DNA of 64,000 nucleotides from Lepas anatifera (Eukaryota; Arthropoda; Thecostraca; Lepadidae): NCBI GenBank assembly GCA_034440635.1, contig JAOTON010001673.1, forward strand, positions 187,001 through 251,000. The letters run 5' to 3'. The notes beneath the pieces are model-generated. The model did no database searches. It saw only the letters and a list, made by a program, of their open reading frames with translations, and was not told where the DNA came from. The first letter of the stretch is position 1; every line of letters begins with the position of its first letter. Positions 34,207 to 46,424 of this stretch are shown here, piece after piece. The translations under genes were made by a program, and so were the position numbers.

Positions 34207-35990
34207 TAGGCGGATCCAGGATTGACAATCGGGAGGCACCTTCCGGGGATCCATTGGCGTCCGCCAATGGATCTCCAGCCCCACGATAGTGCAGGCCCCT
34301 CCTGGATTCGCAAGGGCCCCACAGTTTTGCGAGCCCCGTACGCATTTTTCGGGCCTGATACAATATTTACGGGCCCAAAAAACATTTGTCGTTCGCCTCC
34401 GGAATTGTGCGGGTCTTAAAGGGAATGTGGCACCTTCACAACGTGATTTTAACTGAGATAGCCAAGTTGTAAAGCAAGTCGGAAAACCCGGTAACCCATA
34501 TTTCATTTGTCTTGGAACTCGATATTTCCGTAGAAAAAAGCTAAAACCTACCTGACACCAGCCCCCTTCAGCCCCCGTCGCCGGCGGCCATTGTTGTGAG
34601 CTACTGGTGTGACGACATATGCTGACGTCACGATGAGCATCAGCCAATCGAAGCCCTTGAAGCGTTTCAAGTATGGTAGTGGTTGCCAGATCGTGACATC
34701 ATCCACAGGCTGATATTTATTTCTTTTTCTGGAGGAGTATTTTTAAAAACCAAATATTGAGCTTATTGTACATTTTTCAGAGAAATCATGAGTGGTTTCA
34801 TTATTTTTGGCTAAAAGTACGCCTAATTTCACTAAATTCCAGGATTCAACTAAGGTGCCACGTTCCCTTTAAGATAACATGGGGCGCCTAAGATAGGTAA
34901 CAGTGTCCCCCAAGATAAAACGGGCCCCCCACCCAAACCTTGTGCGGGCCTTCCCAATTAATGTGAGTGTTTTTTATCCTACGATGCGAGGTCATACGAT
35001 TCGCCCTGAATAGAGGGAACGAACCCCATCTGAAGCTTTGCAGGCTCTTGGAGTTTTCAATACACATTTTTTACGAACCCGCTAAATTTTACCGATTCCA
35101 CCCCAACTTTCGCGGGCTCCTAAAGCTTTGAGGACCCACTCCTGGATCTTACGTGCCCCCAAGCTGTAACTGGCCCCGCCCAAACTGGCGCGAATTTTCT
35201 AAACTGTGTAAAATGTTTTAACTGCCTAGTTGCATAGATCCCCCGTATTGTACCGCCCTGATAAAACACAGGGCCCCATCTGTAGTTTTGTAGCCTGGCC
35301 CCCAAGATGGCACGAGTCTACCATAACTTGCCTGGCCCATGGGAGTTTGGTTTGACCTGAGATGGCACTGGTTCCATCCAAAATTTTGCGGGCCCCTGTA
35401 GTCGTGGAGATCTGCTATAATATTTAGCCGGCTCCAACAATGTAAGGACCAATTAGCTATTGCGCTCCCCCAGAGTTTTGCAAACCAGCTCATGCATTGT
35501 ACGGGCCCCTCAGCTATTTAAGGACAAGCTGCGTGCCCCCCCCGCATTGTGCAGGTCATGTGAGAACGGGCCCCGTCTGATGTTTTGCGGGTCCCTTGAA
35601 TTGTACAAACCGACTCCTGATTTTTGCGGGCCCCGCAAAAACTTGCACGGGCAATTGGAAGTTGCGTAGTATATATTTTAACACTGAATGTAACCACCAG
35701 GTCTCACAATTGTGCAGGACCTCAGATGGTATCGGCAGCATATATTTTTGCACAGCCACACATAAAACGTGGCGCCCTGCAATCTGTTACGGAAACCAAC
35801 CAAACCTGCGCGGGCCCTCTGAATTGTTTTTTTCTTCTAATTTTTATGTTGCACAGACCCCTAATGTTGTTCAGGTCCTAAGAGGGCACGGGCCCTTCTG
35901 AAGTATTCAGGGTCCCTGGAATTGTATAGACTCACTCCTGCTTTCTGCGGGCCGCACAAAAAGTTGCAAGGGCCCCTGGCAGGTAAGTGG
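34207..35990. repeat. Degenerate GCGGGCCCC minisatellite
   Basis: A run of loosely repeated ~28-30-bp units built around TTTTGCGGGCCCC and TTGTACGGGCCCCT, clearest at 34300-34415 and 35380-35660. It is interrupted by the TTAA MITE at 34416-34872. Many overlapping ORFs arise from the periodicity and are not credible genes. Confidence 0.65.
34416..34872 (+). mobile_element. TTAA MITE, AGGGAATGTGGCACC family
   Basis: Ends TTAAAGGGAATGTGGCACC and GGTGCCACGTTCCCTTTAA; TTAA at 34416-34419 and 34869-34872. About 450 bp. Interior blocks AGATAGCCAAGTTGTAAAG, GCTGACGTCACG and TTCCAGGATT recur in the copies at 51952, 57608, 58000 and 58586. Non-coding. Confidence 0.9.
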
Positions 35991-36129
35991 GATGTTTCTT
36001 TTCTCTGAACCTAACACGTCCCCGCTGGGGGGGTGAAATTCGCTCCCCTCCTGGTTTTCCCCCAGATAATGCAAAAACAAAGAGACGAAGAACAAGGAAA
36101 CATACAGTACATTATCCCTGATCAATTTT

Positions 36130-38590
36130 ACGCATCTCACCAAATTTTTAGGTCAGGTCTTGTCAGATAAGGAGCTATCTAAGGTCAAGTGACTCGACCT
36201 CAAAACCTAAAATCACGAGTTTGAAGCGGCACCTAAGGAACATCAGCCACCGATCAGTTTGAAATTTTCACAATATAATGCCGTCATTAGCGTCCACAAA
36301 TCTGCTATCTCGGAATTCTCATATTATTGACCTAAGGTGGGGTCAATTTTTTTGGTCACCCCATTATAGGGGAAAGTGGGGGGTCATGGACACCGTGGGT
36401 AAGATGGACACCCCCTGTTTGGGACGAACTGACAGCGCCGCGACCGGTAAAAGCGTGTAATACGCTTCCTTTTAGCGCGCGTTGGTCGCAAAGCAGCCTT
36501 GGGTGCGGTGAGCTCTTTAGGTTTGACACAAATTTCAAAAAAGTAAAAACTGCAACTCACGTGTTATTTTCACAATCGAATTCGTAAGGCTATTGCATGG
36601 ATGTTCCTATAGATACTTTGTTGGTATTACGTAACATGGCTCTTCAAGATGTTACATTTTGTTCACTGACTGCGCTGACTGTGTAATCGCAATGGCGTCC
36701 GATTCATGTCCAAGCTTGTTTAGGAAGAGCAAAGTGGGGTAAGACGGACACCACGTGTGGGGCAAGATGGACATGGTGTCCATGTTACCCCTTACAACAG
36801 CATATTTAATTTTATATAACATAAGCTTAAATAAATACATTTATCAATGGTTTTGGGGCCCAGCTATTCACCTGAGCGGAGGCGGATTTGGTTGATGGTT
36901 TGGGAGGGGGGGGTGTGGACACATAGGGCCCGAAATGCTGGAGAACATGTAATTAAACTTGGGGGTCATCCAGGGTCAGGTGTAATCCTCGACCCGGGGC
37001 GCCCTCTGAAATGGTCACGGTGCCCCCCCTGGGATATTGATGGCCCCCTAAAGTGTCGCTTCCAACCCCTCCCCTCAGGAGCGGGGAGGGGCGCTCTTAA
37101 GCCCTGCGAGAGGATTTGGTGCCCACTTGATCGTTTTTGCGTTCCAAAAGTGGCAGCCCTGGCTGGAGCGCACCCAGGATTTTTATTTTGGGGGAGGGGC
37201 GGCTGATGAGAGGGGGCAGCAGGCCGGTGGAGGGGGCGGTATTTTGCCTCAGGGGGTGCACTTGTTCACCCAAAGGGCTGTCAATTTTTGCATCCTGGGG
37301 GGAGGGGTGAAAGCGGTGAATTGTTTGTTCTACAGACCTATAGTAAATTGTTTCAGTGGGCGGTGTGTTGGGTTCAGGGGCAGCAGTCAGTGTAGAGGGG
37401 CGGCATGTTGGGTGCAGGAACAGCAGTCAGCGTAGCACTGCCTCTTAAAGTCAGGTAAAGGCTCATCGTTCCCCTCGATGGGCGACTTCGGCGCCCCGCA
37501 TGGATGGGGCGGCACTTTGGAGACAAAGCGTTTGGGGCGGCCAGGCCCGCATCTCCCCCTGGGTGCGCCCGCCCCCTAGCCCGGATGGCGCCCCCCCCTC
37601 CGACAGGGTGCCCCGTCCCCTGATCGGTGACCCTGGATCAACCCATGCACAGTTCCACGACAGCCCTTGATACTTTAATCCTCCGTTATAAAAAAAATCA
37701 GAAAAGGCATGACCTCCTTTGACCCTTTGATGGAAAAAGTAAGAAAATGCCCTCTTTCCCGCGGCGGACGACAATCGCTTAGTGGGTGAATGCGGATGGA
37801 AATGTTCAAGGCCTGGTTCGATCACTTTGTTCATCTTGTCCATCTTTCCCCATGGGGTGACCATGTTACCCCACTAGGTGGGGCGAAATGGACTTTTGCT
37901 ACTTTTTTCTAAATTTTACGCAAATATTAATATGATAATGACAGACACATAGATGCCTTGCACAGTGGTAGATAAATGTCTGAGGTATCTCTACAGCAAA
38001 AATAGGAACGAAACAAGCTCATTAAGTCATCGAAAACTCACACCATCGTTACGGTGTCCGTCACCCCCCACTTTCCCCTACCTAAGTCTATGGTGAAAAA
38101 TAGAAAGGGCTCGTTTTCAGTAAATACTGTAAAGATAAAGCTGAAAATCCTCAAACCGTGTTTTTTGCCACGATCTTGACCTAAAAGTGGAGTTTTCGAC
38201 CATCTGACCTCTCAAAGGTCATGTCAGGTCACAGGAGCATACAGTGATTGTTTTGCAAATAACTTCTCACTGAACTGAGATATAGCTCTTATTGTACTTG
38301 TATTGTGCTTATATTGTCACGGGGAGTCGATTGATATGCAACATGACCATACCAGGTCACCCTGTGACCCTGAACTAGCTCGATGTCAGGTCATTTTCAT
38401 AATTTGACCTAGCAAAGTCATATTACACATCATTCGATTTGCCACGATGAGAGGAATCCAATGATGCATGATATTTGTTCTAGCTCCGCTGAGTAAAAAT
38501 CTAGAGGGGAAAACGTGCCCTGCCCTGTTGTAAGCCTATGGAACCTTCTTTGACCTATGCTGACCTCAATATTGACCTCTCATAAAAATA
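36130..38590. repeat. AGGTCA-rich repeat split by an insertion
   Basis: 36130-36366 and 38081-38590 are rich in AGGTCA / TGACCT words (TAGGTCAGGT, TAAGGTCAAGTG, ATTGACCTAAGG, CTGACCTCTCAAAGGTCATG, CAGGTCACC), like the TTAA elements at 21055, 30476 and 49154. Outer termini were not recognised, so the family assignment is inference. Confidence 0.55.
36367..38080. mobile_element. TAGGGGAAAGTGG-ended DNA transposon, non-autonomous
   Basis: Left end TAGGGGAAAGTGGGGGGTCA, right end the inverse (CCCCCCACTTTCCCCTA). Words of the form GGGGTAAGATGGACACC occur near both ends (36395, 36735, 36765; inverted at 37835-37895), a subterminal array. If TA is a target duplication this suits a TA-targeting superfamily; otherwise TA is part of the TIR. 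The interior (36860-37700) is G/C-rich low-complexity without a transposase. Confidence 0.75.
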
Positions 38591-39167
38591 CCACGAATAA
38601 TTTCTCTTCGTCTCTTCAAGAGCTTTCAAACGCCGTGCCGATTCCCATCCAAAAGAAAACTTGCGATTCCCATCCGGAAGTTTTGAGTACTCAGCCTTTT
38701 GAAGTCCCCGAAAATGTTACGCAACCACACCTCAAGTTGTACATGCCACCAGCTTTTTGGGATTATTTCTCCGTATCAAAAGATGCACAGGCCCCAGTTG
38801 CAAAGGCGTTTAGATGATACCGGCGTCAGTCAATTGTCAGGCATTCTGCGTTCTGTGAAAGATGCGAGTAAATCACAAGGTCAGGAAATATCACGAACTG
38901 CCAATTTTCCACTGACCGTGTGCTAGCAAAGGCCCCAACCGAATTCGCAGACGTTCCCAATTTCTGTGGTATGCAAGCGGGTCGCTCACGCCCAAGAGAT
39001 TGGGGACCGGGGGTGCCAGTCAAATCTATTCTTGCTAGCAGTAAACTGCCCAATTAAAAATAAAATTTATTTCACGTTCAGCGTTTGCATGTTTTCCTGG
39101 AGCTCATGAAAAATATTATCTGATTTTTCAGCTCGGCAGACATTGGAAAATGTAGGTGTCCCTAAAA

Positions 39168-39196
39168 GAGAGAGCGAGAGGGAGAGAGAGAGAGAG
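39168..39196 (+). repeat. (GA)n microsatellite
   Basis: Interrupted GA dinucleotide run. Confidence 0.9.
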
Positions 39197-39278
39197 TCCC
39201 CTATTTCGAAACCCATAGATTAAAATGGTCAATCCCTTTCAAAGCTAGGTCGCCCCCAGCCCAGCTAGGGTGTGTCGT

Positions 39279-39507
39279 TGTAGTGTCCCGAAGTTCTCCG
39301 CACACAGCTCGGATCGATTCACACACCTAAAAAACTGAAACTTTCGCCCTATATTCCGGAAGCCGCCATTTTCGTTCTCCCCCGCCAGAACACAACGCAT
39401 ACCAGATCGGCCGCCCGAGCATTCCCAATTGCAGCGTAATGCGTCCTCCAAATTGTAGCCACTAAATACCTCCAGGCTCTAGAAACCCTCAGTTAGCGGA
39501 CACTACA
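39279..39507 (-). repeat. Gypsy 3' LTR
   Basis: Near-identical to 41151-41381, differing by a few bases (for example CACACCTAAAAAACTG against CACAGCTAAAAAATACTG). Confidence 0.92.
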
Positions 39508-39825
39508 TCCTCCCTCCCTAGAACGAAAGAGCTGAACTCTGCTCGAAATGAGAGTGGTGCGAGTCAACCAGAAACCAACAGAACTACACAGAGCTGTCAC
39601 GGCCAATCTTCTGCCACAGAAACTCGCTACTCTACGAGAACGCACTGGCACTGGTTTGTTGACCTCGGCTCGCCCGACCGCTGACTCAAAACCTGAATTA
39701 AATCACTGGTCCGATCGATTGTTATGCCAGCATTTAGGTAACGCCTGACTCACGTTACAAAGTCACGGAACCGACCTGGTCGTCGCTTCTGTCACTGAGC
39801 TCGATCACGATCACCTGTCGAGGGT

Positions 39826-40479
39826 TCAGCGGTGGTCGCCACTGGCGGCGTCCCGGCTGCGGCTGCCCCCTGCGCGTCCGCCGTCGTCACGACCGGCGGT
39901 TGTGCTGAGGCCGACGGTGCTGCCACCTGCGCCCGTGCTGCCTCCTCCGGCGGCTCCGTCGCCACCAGCGGTGCCTCTACCTCCGGCGGTCTCTGACTGT
40001 GCTGACGTCCCCGGCTGTGCTGGTATCACTGGACGTGCTGACGTCACAGGCCGTGCTCGTGCCACAGGCTGTGCTGGTGTCACTGGAGGTGCTGCCGTCC
40101 AGCTGGTGAGGCGCTCTGCATGTACTCTGACCCCACCACTTAACACATAGCTGGCTGGGCCATTCCTTGCCACCACCTGGGTTGGTTGCGAGAGCTGCAG
40201 TCTTCCCTTTGAAGGGCGTGGGATCAGGCGGTACAGAACCCAGTCGCCCACTTTGAACGGTGGCTGTCGCACCCGTCTGGTGTGATCTGCGTGTCTCTTC
40301 ATCCCTTGCTGGCGGTGGTTTACCTTCTTGCGAGTCTCCGAGACGTCAACACCTTGCTCTTGCTGGCGCACCCCAGCATGTAGCTTTGTCCTCAGCTTCC
40401 TGCCATGAAGAAGTTCTGATGGGCTGACACCCGTTGTACCATGCGGTGTACTTCGGTACTGCTGCAGAAACTTCTGCAT
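39826..40479 (-). pseudogene. Gypsy integrase C-terminal part and tail
   Basis: 217 codons starting with the conserved end of the integrase core (FLQQYRSTPHGTTGVSPSELLHGR), then the beta-barrel segment (FKVGDWVLYRL) and a repetitive Ala/Pro/Gly tail (AQPVARARPVTSARP). It is in a different frame from the integrase core at 40525-40779, so the polyprotein is interrupted near 40500. Confidence 0.85.
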
Positions 40480-40524
40480 GTACTGACGTCGGTCTGCCCC
40501 GGATCGGTCCGTGGTCTGGATCGC

Positions 40525-40779
40525 TTACTTCACTGTCTTGTTGGCGGCACCGGATCCAGCAGGGTGGTACGGCGAGATTCGGATGTGTTTTACCCCGATA
40601 CTTGCTAGGAACTCACTGAAGCGTTCTGAGGTAAAATGGCTCCCATTGTCACTGACCAACTCCCTAGGATAGCCTTCTCGGGACGCCACCGTCTCCATGA
40701 AATCAATGGCAGCCTCTGTGGAAGGTTGTGAAGTGAACCCAAGCTCGATCCACTTCGAGAAATAATCAACCATGACCAC
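40525..40779 (-). pseudogene. Gypsy integrase catalytic core fragment
   Basis: Begins MVMVDYFSKWIELGF and contains the second catalytic aspartate in VSDNGSHFTSERF, followed by ISPYHPAGSGAANKTVK in which the usual glycine-rich glutamate motif is altered. A stop separates it from the upstream fragment at 40789. Confidence 0.88.
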
Positions 40780-40788
40780 AGCATACCA

Positions 40789-41175
40789 CTATTGCACCGG
40801 CCCTGACATGGGGCCTATAAAATCAATGCCACACTTGTCCCATGCTGCTGGCCACTCCACTGGCTGAAGCGGTGCATGACGCGGCTCAGCGGTCTTGTCC
40901 AGAGATCCACACACAGTGCAGGCCTTCACTGTTCCCTCCACTGCACTTGCCATGCCCGGCCACCCGTACAGCTCTCTGATACGCTGTTTGCAGCGCACTA
41001 TCCCCTGATGTCCCTCGTGGGCTAGCGTGATGATCTGGCCCCGCAGCTGCTCTGGGATGACAACTTGATGTCCACGCAGAATCAGGTCTCCAACCAGGCT
41101 TAGCTCATCGCAAACCTTGAAGAACCATCTCATCCTGGTCGCCAATTTTGTGTAGTGTCCCGAAGTTCTCCGCAC
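40789..41175 (-). pseudogene. Gypsy integrase zinc domain and core start
   Basis: Shows the HHCC domain (HEGHQGIVRCKQRIRELYGW, then CTVCGSLDK) and the first catalytic Asp region (WDKCGIDFIGPM). The first residues are translated from the 5' LTR and leader, showing that the internal deletion joins the leader to sequence just before the zinc domain. Confidence 0.85.
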
Positions 41176-41381
41176 ACAGCTCGGATCGATTCACACAGCT
41201 AAAAAATACTGAAACTTTCGCCCTATATTCTGGAAGCCACCATTTTCGTTCTCCCCCGCCAGAACACAACGCATACCAGATCGGCCGCCCGAGCATTCCC
41301 AATTGCAGCGTAATGAGTCCTCCAAATTGTAGCCACTAAATACCTCCAGGCTCTAGAAACCCTCAGTTAGCGGACACTATA
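41151..41381 (-). repeat. Gypsy 5' LTR
   Basis: Partner of 39279-39507. Immediately inside it on the minus strand is TGGCGACCAGGATGAG, starting a few bases from the LTR, a plausible tRNA primer-binding site. Confidence 0.92.
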
Positions 41382-41386
41382 GTCGT

Positions 41387-42269
41387 CAATCACAAATGCA
41401 GTTGATAATATATGATTATTTTGCGCAAGACTCTAAAATGATGATACCTAAAAGAATTTCGGTTCAAAATTAAAATTTCAGCCTGCGCGAGACACTTTCC
41501 TGCAAGCCACTGAGTATGCCAGCTTTGTCGATTGAACCATAGATGGCGCTGACGGCGGAGCACTTGATGTGTAAACTCCGCGTCGAACCCTGCATATTTG
41601 AATGCTGTAAAGGACTCTGTGTGCATGGTTTATCATTTCTTAGTCTCCCGCAACGTAAACAGCATAGGAGTAATATTTGTCTCTGTTTACACCAGAAACG
41701 TATTTGGGAAAGACATTCTTTAATATGCAGCCACCTACCAGCCACACCACGAACTAACATACATGAGACGTGACATGGGTTAGGATGAACTAAAATGTAC
41801 TAATTCTTTCGGATTTAACGGGAACCGGGGCTTTCCCATTCGTAATTGAGAGAACTTTCAACATAGAAGAGGAATGTAGCTTTGAAATAGTTATAACTTT
41901 GCCGAAAACGACTCAAAGTTTAGTCACGTCTAACCCGTCGGGAGTTATATGAAAGTGCTAGTCAATCCCATGCAGCGGTTTCATGACCAGTTTCTGTCAC
42001 TCCAAATCCGGAACATTGTATCAGATATTCAAGCTTAAATACATTTGCATCTTTAAAACATAGGCAGACACCTCACATCCGAATAACGAGCAACATCCAC
42101 GGTCAGGGACTATACGGCGTCGGCGTCAATGGCGCGCAGCCTTCACGGCTGCGCATGGCGACGCTGTTTGGCTAAGCCAGGCTAGGATACTAGAGCTCTG
42201 ATGCGAGAGACTGATATCTTTAACTCTGGAAATTTGCACCGTTGCTTTTCCAGTCCCTGCACTAAGAGA
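41387..42269. other. Stretch without recognisable feature
   Basis: No gene, inverted repeat or second copy seen. A short inverted word GCGCAGCC / GGCTGCGC lies near 42137. Confidence 0.4.
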
Positions 42270-42281
42270 TGTCTCATATTA

Positions 42282-42960
42282 TCATCTATTGTCAGGATCT
42301 CGGCGTATTCCAAGATCATTTTCATTTATCGTTCCACAACATTGTTTGTCACTTTCACACTGTTCACAAAAGTGGTAGCCTCCTAATAGACTGGATCCTC
42401 CGAACAAATATCGGGGCCGATCTGTGCAGTTGGAGGCGATATCGATTCTTTTGAATAGGGTCCAGCTGTTGGATCTAATCAAGTCTGCTAAGTCGGTGTC
42501 CTCTCCAACATCAGAGAAGCTCGGGACTCCAAACTGGAACTCCTCCGGGATGGGAAAAGAGAGGAGCTGATCTCTCAGCCTGAACTTCAGCATGAAGCTC
42601 AGCTTGTCACTGAACAGGGGGGGGATATGACCTTTTCATTCGTCAGGTATCAGTTGTTCCTCATGATAACCACCATGATGACCTTCATCTGGGCATTCTA
42701 ACTCGCCCCGGATTTCATTCAGCTTACGCCAATAAGCAGGATTTCGCTCAGCAGGTTTAGTGAGGTTCATGCCAGCCATCAAAATTGTCTTTCAGTTGGA
42801 TCTGTTTGCTCTGCACGCTCAGCACCTTGGTCACGTACATCAATGCCTCGTCCTTCATCCCTTGCAGTATCGGTAAGCCGAGCATCAGCTTTTTGTGTGG
42901 AACACTTGGACTGGTCTCCAGGTCTGGTCAGATTTCCTTTACAGCCTGGTATCAGGCCCT
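42282..42960 (-). pseudogene. Unidentified coding remnant
   Basis: Three minus-strand pieces look protein-like but are in different frames: 42282-42593 (FGVPSFSDVGEDTDLADLIR, ending in a Cys-rich CEQCESDKQCC), about 42640-42775 (LTKPAERNPAYWRKLNEIRG) and about 42785-42960 (ADARLTDTARDEGRGIDVRD). I do not recognise the family. It could be a decayed retroelement gag or a host pseudogene. Confidence 0.35.
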
Positions 42961-43611
42961 AGAGCTGCCTTAAACAGCGGACTCCAAACAGACATTTAGA
43001 CCAGCCTAAACGTGTGGTGAGGACACGCTATCCTCTGCACTTTTCTGCTAGGTAAATATATCTTATTGTGAGTGTTCTCCGGGTGATCCCCGTGTGGGAA
43101 GTAGCGGTGCCAAATGTGATGGACCAGATATTATCCTAAACTTTTGATTTGGGTCGGCGATAGAGTCTCCGTCGAGTGCTGTTCGAAGTTGGGATAGGAG
43201 ACAGTCCGCGGGGATCCATGCTGTTGCCGGTAGTATCTCTTGGCACTCTAATTTGGGCCTGTTGGGGGGGGACACTTGGAGTCCAATCCTAGACCCCCAA
43301 ACTGAGCTTGCTCTGGCTGGGCTAATCGTAATAAATGTTTCCTCCTCCTTTGGAGCTCGGCTGTTCAGCGATCATATGCATCCCGATGATATGTGACACT
43401 TGTACTTGGTGGTGTTCAAAAGGTACTGAATGAATTTCTTATTGTGCTTGTTATTCTCTCCAGGTCCACTTTCAAGTCTTGTTGATTGTTTAATATATGC
43501 CGTAATATTCTGTTTTCTATTCACCGGGCTGGATACTGAACATCATGGATCGTTACACCCACATTTTTCTACAGTTTAGATATATCTAATGGCACAACCC
43601 TGAATGTTTTC
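42961..43611. other. Stretch without recognisable feature
   Basis: No supported gene or repeat. Confidence 0.35.
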
Positions 43612-44888
43612 CAGGGCCCCATTTCATAAAAGTTGTAGAAATGCGGCGTGTTTTACACCACATTCACCTGCAAAGTTACGCCGTACTCAGAATCATGTTT
43701 CATAAAGAGCGGTGACATTCACGCGAAAGCGGCGTAGATATGAAATGCAGCGTGAATTACGCCCAATTAAACGCCCTATTAAATTTATCAACTGCAATAA
43801 ATAAATAAAGAAATAAAATTATTGTACTAATTTGCTTTTATTCGATCATTAAGTTTCTCATGAACTTTTAAAATACTGCGGAAGAAGGAGCGCTAACAGC
43901 AGACGCAATAAATATACGACGCATTTGTTCTTGGCAGTACCCCGTTTTTGCAGTTTGCTCGCTGTGACCGGTTAGGCCGTTGACTGTCAAGGCCCTGAAA
44001 GATTATTGTGTTGCTGTGCAAGTGTACTTCAGTGGAACTCAAGGTGAAGTGTGTTTACTAATCGTGAGTGAACTGTGAAAGGTCTGTGAACCTTATAATT
44101 TCGTGGAACTGGGAAAGGAATAGTGAGTCAACATCTTTGAAGTACTCATCTAGTATGCCAATTTATTTAGTGTTATACCTTATATATCATCATTTTCGCC
44201 AGAGGCCTCAGTACTTTACTTGGATTTTGTTGGTGATAGGCACCTTAAATTGAATGTTTACCCTCCACATATATAACACCGTGTCAGTGTCAGCCTATCT
44301 AGAGTACTGTACTCCCTAGACTGTAAAATAACAGTAACGGCAGAAAGTCAAAGTAAAATATCAATGTCAGCTTTCCTGTGCATTTGTATCAATAGCTATC
44401 ATCATTTTTTGCATACCAAATGGCCATAGAACTCTATATATCAGCTCAATTTGGCATGAGTGACTCTCACTTCAAACGTTTGCAAGGAAGAACTCACCTT
44501 TTTATTGAAGTTTATTCTACATTCAGGACTCTTTTTGTCCTTCATTACACTAGTTTTGCCTGAGATTCAGAATTTCAGAAGAAATGATATATTTTTCATG
44601 TTTTGCTTCATTGGCTGATAAATGTTACGCTGCTACTTCTTGCATAGCTTTTCAGGAGTGTTTTACATAATCAACGTATGTTCATGTTGTCTGCTATATG
44701 AAACAATATTGGCAATATTCTACGCTGCATTCCAGTACAGTGTAGTTTAGAGCAGCGTAACTTTGCGAGTAGTTGTATTTTACGCTGCATTTTTGTGAAA
44801 CAAGATTGGGTGTATTATTCACTTTCTTCGCTGCACTATGCTACTTCTACGCTATAAGCGTAAGTTACGCCTTTATGAAATGGGGCCC
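43612..44888. mobile_element. GGGCCCC-ended DNA transposon, non-autonomous
   Basis: Left end GGGCCCCATTTCATAAA and right end TTTATGAAATGGGGCCC. Both sub-ends carry GCGTAA / TTACGC words. About 900 bp of it matches 16648-17541 in reverse. No transposase ORF. A target duplication could not be defined from the flanks. Confidence 0.8.
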
Positions 44889-46424
44889 AGGACGAGGTTT
44901 CCGATGAATCCTTGAGATCCGTCAAGCCGCCTTATGCACTGAACGACACCATATGTCGTACTAACTATGTTGCTTTTGCAGCAAACTATCCGAATTTCCC
45001 AACAAAAAGTGATCGGTCTCAGATCGCGTTGACACGGCAACGTCTATCGGTGCAGCGATTAAACAATAATTTACCGAAGTGTTGTCAATCGCTTCACCTT
45101 AGTGCCCGACCAGGCTTAAATAAAACAATCACACGGACGCGAAAGCCGATCCAGCTCACGCTCAACCGGACTAAGTTTCCGATAACCCTGCCCATTCGAC
45201 GGCTCCTAAAACACAGTCCACACCGCCCCTCGTTGTCATGCCAAAAACGACAATACACTCTTTTTTTTATCAAATTCAAACATTAGTTAGATGACAGCGC
45301 AGCTGCTTAAAAATAAAAAACAAAAGTCATGACGGCTTACCCATGGTAAGCAGCTGACGGCAAGCCTCGAAACCCCTTTAGGTAGTCTTCAATTGCAACT
45401 AAATCTCAAATTTAGATTCATCTAGCTGAAACCGAGACTTATCTGACCTTGAAAGGGAAAAACAAGAAAACAACCACAACCAATGATAATCGTGGCTTGT
45501 CATCGAAGACTATGGTTGGAAGCAATCTGAATTAAACAAAAACTATGAAGCAGCCTATATGTTTTAGCGTATATAACTGAACACTATATTTCAGGAGGTA
45601 ATCGCGATTGGTCTTGGTTCCCTCTCCTCTGAAGAAGAAATGATTGACCTTGCTCAGATCAAAGTTTGTCTTGTTTGTTTTAATGTTTTGGCTTTAATGC
45701 TCTTAATTTTGCCACAATTTAACCAGACGGTAGGTGAAACCTAGTAAAAAATCGAGATAAAAAACGCCACGGGATGAAAGATGTGACCACAAGATGCTTG
45801 TTTTCCTATCCAAGGATCATTCCCTTAAAAGCAATTCTGAATATCAAGAGGACCAAGGTCCAATGTTAACACTGAAGTTGACTGGTTCTGTGTGAAGTTG
45901 ACAGTTGAAACACCAAAACCTTGCTTATAAACTTAAAAAATCAGGGTAAAGGGAGGTTTAAGGGTGGGGAGGGGGTTAACACATACTTTTCTCCGAGCTT
46001 TCCGTTTGGGGAAATGCATTGTTTACCCCTCCCCTCTGGAGCTCCCACTGGGTATATGAATTACAAACTCTGCCATCCTAAACTCGCCCTGCCGGTTATA
46101 CGCGGCTTATGAAACAGTTTTCATTTGTACGGTCCAGGTTATGGTGCTGACAACTGGCTCTGCTCTTACTGCACCTGACCCTTGCCTCATGCAGGAACTG
46201 TGTTTTATCCCAGAACAACGTTGATACCCAGTCGTAGATTCTTCCTTTTTTAACGCTCCTTACATTTTCTTCTTACCATCTCCAGAAATATATTGAATCA
46301 CTTTGTGTTTATGTCTATATGTCTCTGTTTCAAATACCGCTGTGAAATATATATGATGTATAATGCGTGTCTTATATATGCGATCTGTTGTTGTTGTTGT
46401 TGTACCCAATGCATGTTATGGGTG
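44889..46424. other. Stretch with transposon fragments only
   Basis: A 124-codon ORF at 44912-45286 has no recognised motif. 45940-46060 resembles the right part of the 54146 MITE family (TTTCCGTTTGGGG, CCCCTCC). A (TTG)5 microsatellite lies at about 46387-46403. Confidence 0.35.

Larger units (their letters stand above)
39279..41381 (-). mobile_element. Internally deleted Gypsy element with both LTRs
   Basis: LTRs at 39279-39507 and 41151-41381 (229 and 231 bp), termini TGTAGTGTCC and GGACACTACA (the right copy ends CTATA). A perfect 5-bp duplication GTCGT flanks the element (39274-39278, 41382-41386). Coding is on the minus strand, so the right LTR is the 5' one. The polypurine tract AGGGAGGGAGGA (minus strand of 39508-39519) abuts the 3' LTR. 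Only integrase remains between the LTRs; gag, protease, RT and most of RNase H are deleted. Confidence 0.92.

Noticed and set aside
37127..37864. ORFs of 100-133 codons in the TAGGGG element
   Set aside because: Low-complexity G/C-rich sequence, both strands open, no motif.
44912..45286. 124-codon plus-strand ORF
   Set aside because: No recognisable motif, starts next to a transposon end, and no splice or polyA context.
46387..46403. (TTG)5 run as the tail of another LINE like the one at 54967
   Set aside because: Flanking sequence shows no LINE coding or shared 3' sequence; it is treated as a microsatellite.
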